The notes under the pieces are model-generated. The model was not told where the DNA came from. It saw only the letters and a program-made list of their open reading frames with translations, and did no database searches. From Bryobacteraceae bacterium (lineage in GTDB: Bacteria; Acidobacteriota; Terriglobia; Bryobacterales; Bryobacteraceae), in the NCBI GenBank assembly GCA_025350445.1, contig JANXXV010000679.1, positions 1-6,927 on the forward strand: a stretch of 6,927 nt of DNA. Direction: 5' to 3'. This document shows, one piece after another, positions 1 to 4,026 of this stretch (the stretch's first letter is position 1; each line of letters opens with the position of its first letter). The translations under genes and the position numbers were made by a program.

Positions 1-1073
1 AGCCCGCGCGCCTTCAGGTCTTTGAGCAAGCCCGCTACAGGTTGATCCACCTCTTTGCAGTGTTTCGGAATGCGGCCCTTGATATCGCCGTGGTCATCCC
101 ATCGGTCGCCACCGGCTCCATGCACGGCCATCACAAACCGCACGCCACGTTCCACCATCCGGCGCGCCAGCAGACATTGACGGCCGAACGGTTCTGAGAC
201 GGCGTCATCCAGACCGTATAGCTTTTTCGTGGGTTCGGATTCACTGCGCAGGTCCACCAGTTCCGGCGCTTCCATCTGCATCCGAAACGCAAGTTCGTAT
301 GCGGCGATTCGGGCATCCAGTTCGCTGGTGTTGGATCGCTCGGCAGAGTGCTTTTCATTGAGCCAACGAAGCAGGTCCAACTCGTCGCGTTGATGCTTCG
401 GCGTCATGTCGGCGCGCGGCTTCAGATCGACAATCGGTATCGCGCCGGAGCGGAACAGAGTGCCCTGGTAGGCCGCGGGCAGAAATCCATGGCCCCAAAC
501 CGAAGCGCCTCCGATAGGCGCGCCCCGCCGGTCGCCAAGCACGATGAAGCCCGGCAGATTCTGGTTCTCGCTTCCCAGGCCATACGTTGCCCACGCCCCA
601 ACCGAGGCGCTTCCGGGAAACATATTTCCGGTGAGCGTATGGTAGACCGCCGGACCGTGATTGTTGTTATCTACCTTGATGCCCTGTATGAAGGCCATGT
701 CATCCACACACTGCGACATGCCTGGCAGCAGACTCGACATCCAACGTCCCGATTGGCCTTGTTTCGCAAACGGGAAAGGAGACGGAATCACGCGATTCGG
801 CGCGTTAGAAAAAGTAGCAATCTCACCTACGGTGCCTTCCGGCTTAGGAATCTGCTTGCCCGCGTATTTTTCAAGCGCCGGTTTGTAGTCGAACAAATCC
901 ACCTGGCTTACGCCGCCTTCCATGAACAGGAAGATGCAGCGCTTTGCCTTCGCCATCAGGTGTTGCGGCTTTGGCGCCATGGGACCTTCCGCCATGGAAG
1001 GCGCAGCCATCGCGGAGAACGCCAGTCCTCCAAGCCCCAGGTAGGATTGGGTGAGAAAGTCACGACGATTCAT
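1..1073 (-). CDS. DUF1501 family protein with Tat signal, C-terminus cut off by window edge
   Basis: The reading frame is open from an ATG at 1073 down to base 1, giving 357 residues; family members are usually about 430-490 residues, so roughly the last 100 are outside. It begins MNRRDFLTQSYLGLGGLAFS: a twin-arginine motif (RRDFL, residues 3-7), a hydrophobic stretch and small residues up to about A24, predicting Tat export. The DUF1501 signatures follow in order: FMEGGVSQVDLFDYKPAL (50-67), PSPFPFAKQGQSG (97-109), NNNHGPAVYHTLTG (136-149), YGLGSENQNLPGFIVLG (164-180), GFLPAAYQGT (196-205) and HGAGGDRWDDHGD (318-330). DUF1501 belongs to the alkaline-phosphatase/sulfatase-like fold; the His and Asp residues in these motifs would fit metal binding, but no substrate is established. 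The start is supported by GGAG six bases upstream. It is the downstream partner of the cytochrome-domain gene, 11 bases away, which implies co-transcription. Family assignment is firm; enzymatic activity is unknown. Confidence 0.93.
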   Translation of the reverse strand, partial: MNRRDFLTQSYLGLGGLAFSAMAAPSMAEGPMAPKPQHLMAKAKRCIFLFMEGGVSQVDLFDYKPALEKYAGKQIPKPEGTVGEIATFSNAPNRVIPSPFPFAKQGQSGRWMSSLLPGMSQCVDDMAFIQGIKVDNNNHGPAVYHTLTGNMFPGSASVGAWATYGLGSENQNLPGFIVLGDRRGAPIGGASVWGHGFLPAAYQGTLFRSGAIPIVDLKPRADMTPKHQRDELDLLRWLNEKHSAERSNTSELDARIAAYELAFRMQMEAPELVDLRSESEPTKKLYGLDDAVSEPFGRQCLLARRMVERGVRFVMAVHGAGGDRWDDHGDIKGRIPKHCKEVDQPVAGLLKDLKARG

Positions 1074-1079
1074 AGCGGT

Positions 1080-1083
1080 CTCC
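1080..1083 (-). promoter_or_regulatory. Shine-Dalgarno of the DUF1501 gene
   Basis: On the minus strand GGAG lies six bases before the ATG at 1073, inside the 11-base gap after the TAA stop of the upstream gene. It fixes the DUF1501 start and supports a translationally close two-gene operon. No terminator hairpin or separate promoter fits in the gap. Confidence 0.7.
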
Positions 1084-1084
1084 G

Positions 1085-3745
1085 TTAATCAACGTACAGG
1101 AATTCATTGGAATTGAGCAACACGCGGCAGATACTGACAAGAGAGTAGCCGGACTCTGCAAATTTCTTTAGCTCATCGGGCTTGGGCGGCCGGTTCAAAA
1201 CCGTTTCAAACGCTTTCGTGATTCGCGTCGGCGCGTCTCCTCCGGCACTGGTGGCGATCCGCTCAGCCAGATGCGTCGCCTCCTCATTCACTAAGTCGCC
1301 ATTCATCATGGAAAGCGCCTGCAGAGCCGTCGTGGTTACACTGCGCCGCTCGCACGATTCACTGAACACCGGAGCATCGAAGGCCAGCATCATCGGCTGC
1401 GGAAGCGACCGGCGCTGAAACGTATAAATGGAAAGCCGGCGATTGTCCGCTTCCGATTCGTTGGCTTCCCACATGGCGCCGCCCTCGCGCCCGTAGCGCG
1501 CTGAGTCGGCCAAGTCTGCCGGAAGCGGCGGGTACACGCTGGGTCCGCCCATCGACAGATTCAAACGATTGCTCAACGACAGAATGCCATCGCGGACCTG
1601 TTCCGCTTCCAGACGCCGGCGATCGAATCGCCACAACAAGTGATTCTCAGGATCGATGGTATTGTCCTTCGCGCCAGGGTTCTCAGACGATTGCCGATAG
1701 GTGCTCGAGTTGAGAATCAGACGATGCATCGCTTTGACGCTCCACCCTTCATCCACGAACTTCAGTGCCAACCAGTCGAGCAACTCGGGATGCGAAGGCA
1801 GTGAGCCATTCTTTCCAAAATCGCTGGATGTCTCGACGATGCCGCGCCCGAAATGATACTGCCAGATTCGATTCACCATCACCCGCGCGGTAAGCGGATT
1901 TTCAGCGCTCGCAATCCACTTGGCTAGCGTCATCCTAAGACCGCGCGTTGGGAACTGTCGATAGCGATCGGATTCCAGCGCTGCGGGCTCGGATTTGCCC
2001 GTGATGGCAGAGGGGAACCCAGGTTCCACGACTTCACCCGGTTGACGGTAGTCTCCGCTTTTCAGGACATGTGTCAGCGGCAGTCCCGGTCCACTGGGAG
2101 GACCAGGATCATTCATGACCGATAACGTGCGCGGGTTCAACCGTGCGATGCGCTGATGGATTAGAGCTATCTTTCCCGCAAGTTCCTTGTGACGCTCGAC
2201 CTCTTCCTTAGGCAACAGATTCTTCGTGGCTTTGCCTACTTCCAGATTCAAATCGTCCAGAGTCAGATTCTTGTATCGGGCGGCGTTATCAACCTTTCCC
2301 GACTTCACAGCGTGCCGCAGCCTATCCAGAAAAATCTTCTCAGCCGTATCCAGAGCATCGCGCTGTTCCAGATCCTGTGTCCGGTTTGCGTCTTCCAGAA
2401 GATCGGCATGCACTTGCCGTTCCTGGACGCTGAACAGCGTGCTGTCCTTCTGTCTCAGCTCCAACCGCAGATCCTCCTTCGTGAGTTCGCGGTTCCCGGC
2501 GTCCGCTGTTTTCAATTGGATGAGCTGGTCTAAAAGTCGTTTCTCCAACTCATCCAGCGCCTTTTTATCGGGTCCGGATTTGAGCTGCTCTTCATACTCT
2601 TTCACTTTCGCCGCAGCGCGTTCGCCGAACGCTTTGTCCTTGTAGGGAACCTCGACATCTTCTACTTTGACCGCCTGGAAAAAGGCCTGCAGGCGGTAGA
2701 AATCCTTCGTGGGAATGGGGTCGTATTTGTGGTCGTGGCAACGCGCGCAGCCGACAGTCATTCCAAGAAATATGGAGCTGGTGGCGGTTGTGACCTCATT
2801 CAAATAGTTCTGGCGGACGTCATCGGCAACCAGGTTCGACCGGTCCCACGGGGCAAGCCGCAGGAACGCCACTGGTATGTGTCCTTGTATATCTGGCGCA
2901 TAGTTATTTCGAGTCTTACTGTGCTCGTCCGCTCCGGCAATCTGCATAGTTACGAAACGGTCGTACGGCATGTCCGCATTGAAGGCGTCGACAACCCAAT
3001 CGCGGTAGCGCCACGCATTTCCGATTCCGCCGTCGCCTTCCAGGCCGCTGGTCTCTCCATAGCGAACCAGGTCCAGCCAATGGCGGCCCCAGCGGGCACC
3101 GTAACGCGGATCGGCCAGCAGCTTGTCAACCAGCTTTGCGTATGCGCCGGCGGAGTCATCTTGCAGGAACGCGTTCAGTTCCGCGGCACTCGGCGGCAGC
3201 CCTACTAAATCGAAATACACCCGGCGGGCCAGTTGACGCCGGGAAGCGGCGGGCGCAGCGGGAAGCTGCTTTTCTTCCAGCTTGTTTAGCACGAACGCGT
3301 CAATCGGATTCTGCACCCAGCTCGGGTTTGTCACCTTGGCCGGTTCGGTCCTGGCAGGCTTGCGGTAAGACCAACGCCAGTCCTGTTTGACTTGCGCTTG
3401 CTGGTCGGGCTTGAGGTGATTGATCCAGTCTTCAATCTGAGTGATGTCCGCGTCGGCCAGCACTTTCCCCATCGGCATGCGCGGATTGATATGGCCTTTC
3501 AGGATTTTCACCAGCGGGCTGTTCGCCGCATCGCCCGCAATCACCGCGCGCCCGTGCTTGTTGCCGCCCGCAATCACCGAGTCGACACTGGAAATGGAGA
3601 ATCCGCTTGATTTCGTCTTACCCGAATGGCAAGCCACGCAATTTACGGTCAGCACCGGTTCGATCTTCTGTTCGAAGACCGTGTCGGTTGCGGCCAGGAG
3701 AAGTCCGGGCATCAGCAGGGGCGCTAGAGTGCAACGTAGAGTCAT
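1085..3745 (-). CDS. PSCyt1-PSCyt2-PSD1 (DUF1549/DUF1553) planctomycete-type cytochrome protein
   Basis: Complete gene, 886 residues from the ATG at 3745. Residues 1-19 (MTLRCTLAPLLMPGLLLAA) look like a Sec signal peptide. The PSCyt1 domain (about 23-110) carries CVACH (36-40), a c-type haem attachment motif, and RMPMG (89-93), whose Met residues could be the distal haem ligand. PSCyt2/DUF1549 (about 140-356) starts with NPIDAFVLNKLEEK and ends with a second motif, CARCHDHKYDPIP (333-345). A charged helical stretch with coiled-coil character follows (about 370-535). PSD1/DUF1553 (about 600-886) contains NPLTARVMVNRIWQYHFGRG and ends LLNSNEFLYVD, the usual family terminus. An in-frame ATG at 3760 would add five residues but has no Shine-Dalgarno, whereas the 3745 start has GGAG nine bases upstream. 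The product should be a periplasmic or envelope haem protein. Its reaction and electron partners are not known; pairing with DUF1501 is a recurrent genomic arrangement in these phyla. Length and domain order are normal, with no frameshift. Confidence 0.95.
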   Translation of the reverse strand: MTLRCTLAPLLMPGLLLAATDTVFEQKIEPVLTVNCVACHSGKTKSSGFSISSVDSVIAGGNKHGRAVIAGDAANSPLVKILKGHINPRMPMGKVLADADITQIEDWINHLKPDQQAQVKQDWRWSYRKPARTEPAKVTNPSWVQNPIDAFVLNKLEEKQLPAAPAASRRQLARRVYFDLVGLPPSAAELNAFLQDDSAGAYAKLVDKLLADPRYGARWGRHWLDLVRYGETSGLEGDGGIGNAWRYRDWVVDAFNADMPYDRFVTMQIAGADEHSKTRNNYAPDIQGHIPVAFLRLAPWDRSNLVADDVRQNYLNEVTTATSSIFLGMTVGCARCHDHKYDPIPTKDFYRLQAFFQAVKVEDVEVPYKDKAFGERAAAKVKEYEEQLKSGPDKKALDELEKRLLDQLIQLKTADAGNRELTKEDLRLELRQKDSTLFSVQERQVHADLLEDANRTQDLEQRDALDTAEKIFLDRLRHAVKSGKVDNAARYKNLTLDDLNLEVGKATKNLLPKEEVERHKELAGKIALIHQRIARLNPRTLSVMNDPGPPSGPGLPLTHVLKSGDYRQPGEVVEPGFPSAITGKSEPAALESDRYRQFPTRGLRMTLAKWIASAENPLTARVMVNRIWQYHFGRGIVETSSDFGKNGSLPSHPELLDWLALKFVDEGWSVKAMHRLILNSSTYRQSSENPGAKDNTIDPENHLLWRFDRRRLEAEQVRDGILSLSNRLNLSMGGPSVYPPLPADLADSARYGREGGAMWEANESEADNRRLSIYTFQRRSLPQPMMLAFDAPVFSESCERRSVTTTALQALSMMNGDLVNEEATHLAERIATSAGGDAPTRITKAFETVLNRPPKPDELKKFAESGYSLVSICRVLLNSNEFLYVD

Positions 3746-3754
3746 AGCTGTCGG

Positions 3755-3758
3755 CTCC
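3755..3758 (-). promoter_or_regulatory. Shine-Dalgarno deciding the start of the PSCyt/PSD1 gene
   Basis: GGAG on the minus strand sits nine bases before the ATG at 3745. It overlaps the alternative upstream ATG at 3760, which itself has no purine-rich stretch before it (the preceding bases read TTTGATAAC). The 3745 start also gives a tighter signal peptide, so it is preferred. Confidence 0.6.
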
Positions 3759-3779
3759 ATGTTATCAAAGAGCGAGCGA

Positions 3780-3826
3780 TCAAGCGATAGTGGAAACCAT
3801 TGACCGCGAAGATAGAAATCGCTTGA
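3780..3826. repeat. Perfect 9-bp inverted repeat in the divergent intergenic region, possible operator
   Basis: TCAAGCGAT (3780-3788) and its exact reverse complement ATCGCTTGA (3818-3826) are separated by 29 bases, with centres 38 bp apart. The left arm is part of a small run of AGCG/GCGAT units (3771-3788). The dyad lies between the PSCyt/PSD1 start and the right-facing promoter candidate, ending 13 bases before its -35 hexamer, where a regulator of divergent genes could bind. The repeat is directly visible; a regulatory role is inference, and a 9-bp match within a few hundred bases could occur by chance. Confidence 0.35.
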
Positions 3827-3839
3827 GCGCCCAACTGCC

Positions 3840-3868
3840 TTGACGTGAGTTCTGAAGTTCGATAGTAT
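3840..3868 (+). promoter_or_regulatory. Candidate sigma70-type promoter for the receptor gene
   Basis: TTGACG (3840-3845, five of six matches to the -35 consensus) and TAGTAT (3863-3868, four of six to the -10 consensus) are separated by exactly 17 bases. Transcription would start near 3875, giving a leader of about 150 bases before the receptor ATG at 4027 and including the small ORF at 3898. The spacing is ideal, but the -10 is imperfect and no experimental or comparative support is available here. Confidence 0.4.
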
Positions 3869-3948
3869 CTGTTTCAGTCTGGTAAGGGGGATTCACCATG
3901 TTGTATTTCACTTCGGGGATGCTTGAGTTTCTGGCATCTGGAAACAGA
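3868..3948. repeat. Inverted repeat TCTGTTTC(C)AG flanking a small ORF
   Basis: TCTGTTTCAG (3868-3877) on the plus strand is matched on the minus strand by TCTGTTTCCAG (3948-3938). The core TCTGTTTC/GAAACAGA pairs perfectly over 8 bp, and one extra C is needed to extend to the outer AG. The 81-bp span contains the Shine-Dalgarno and most of the 21-codon ORF. The left arm abuts the promoter -10, so it may act as DNA (operator or short repeat element) rather than as an RNA stem. No transposase gene is nearby. Confidence 0.35.
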
Positions 3949-3963
3949 CCCCGTTGTGATTAA
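3898..3963 (+). CDS. Possible 21-residue leader peptide upstream of the receptor gene
   Basis: An ATG at 3898 opens 21 codons (beginning MLYFTSGMLE, ending RPRCD) and stops at TAA 3961-3963. AAGGGGG (3884-3890) lies seven bases upstream, the strongest Shine-Dalgarno-like sequence in the intergenic region and stronger than that of the receptor gene itself. It follows the promoter candidate by about 30 bases and lies in the same frame as the receptor, ending 63 bases before the receptor ATG. I do not recognise the peptide; there is no run of one amino acid as in classical attenuator leaders. It could be a translated leader that tunes receptor expression, a relic of an earlier start, or chance. 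Confidence 0.3.
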   Translation: MLYFTSGMLEFLASGNRPRCD

Positions 3964-4013
3964 TCCGGCAAAGCCGATTTTCTAGACCAAGGCTCAAAGC
4001 TCTCGATGTTGAA

Positions 4014-4017
4014 AGGA
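4014..4017 (+). promoter_or_regulatory. Shine-Dalgarno of the TonB-receptor-like gene
   Basis: AGGA within GAAAGGAAAA lies nine bases before the ATG at 4027. It supports that start over the in-frame ATG at 4006, which would add seven residues (MLKGKWQ) and has only a distant, weak AAGG upstream. Confidence 0.5.
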
Positions 4018-4026
4018 AAATGGCAA

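Noticed and set aside
1074..1084. Terminator or gene boundary between the cytochrome and DUF1501 genes
   Set aside because: The gap is 11 bases and is filled by a Shine-Dalgarno; no hairpin can form, so the genes are treated as one operon.
348..1088. A 246-codon plus-strand open frame opposite the DUF1501 gene
   Set aside because: It is antisense to a frame with clear DUF1501 motifs, has an Arg/His-rich low-plausibility composition and no recognisable domain.
2189..2645. Two overlapping plus-strand open frames opposite the cytochrome gene
   Set aside because: Composition (Ser/Arg/Phe-rich) is the complement of the Lys/Glu-rich coiled-coil segment on the other strand; no start signal or domain.
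3441..3803. A 120-codon plus-strand open frame across the start of the cytochrome gene
   Set aside because: It covers the antisense of the PSCyt1 domain and signal peptide, shows no family resemblance, and ends in the intergenic region without a partner gene.
3761..3860. A left-facing promoter for the cytochrome/DUF1501 operon
   Set aside because: I looked on the minus strand for -35/-10 pairs; TTGGGC with TATCTT has a 14-base spacer and the other combinations are worse, so I do not call one, although a promoter must lie here or further upstream.
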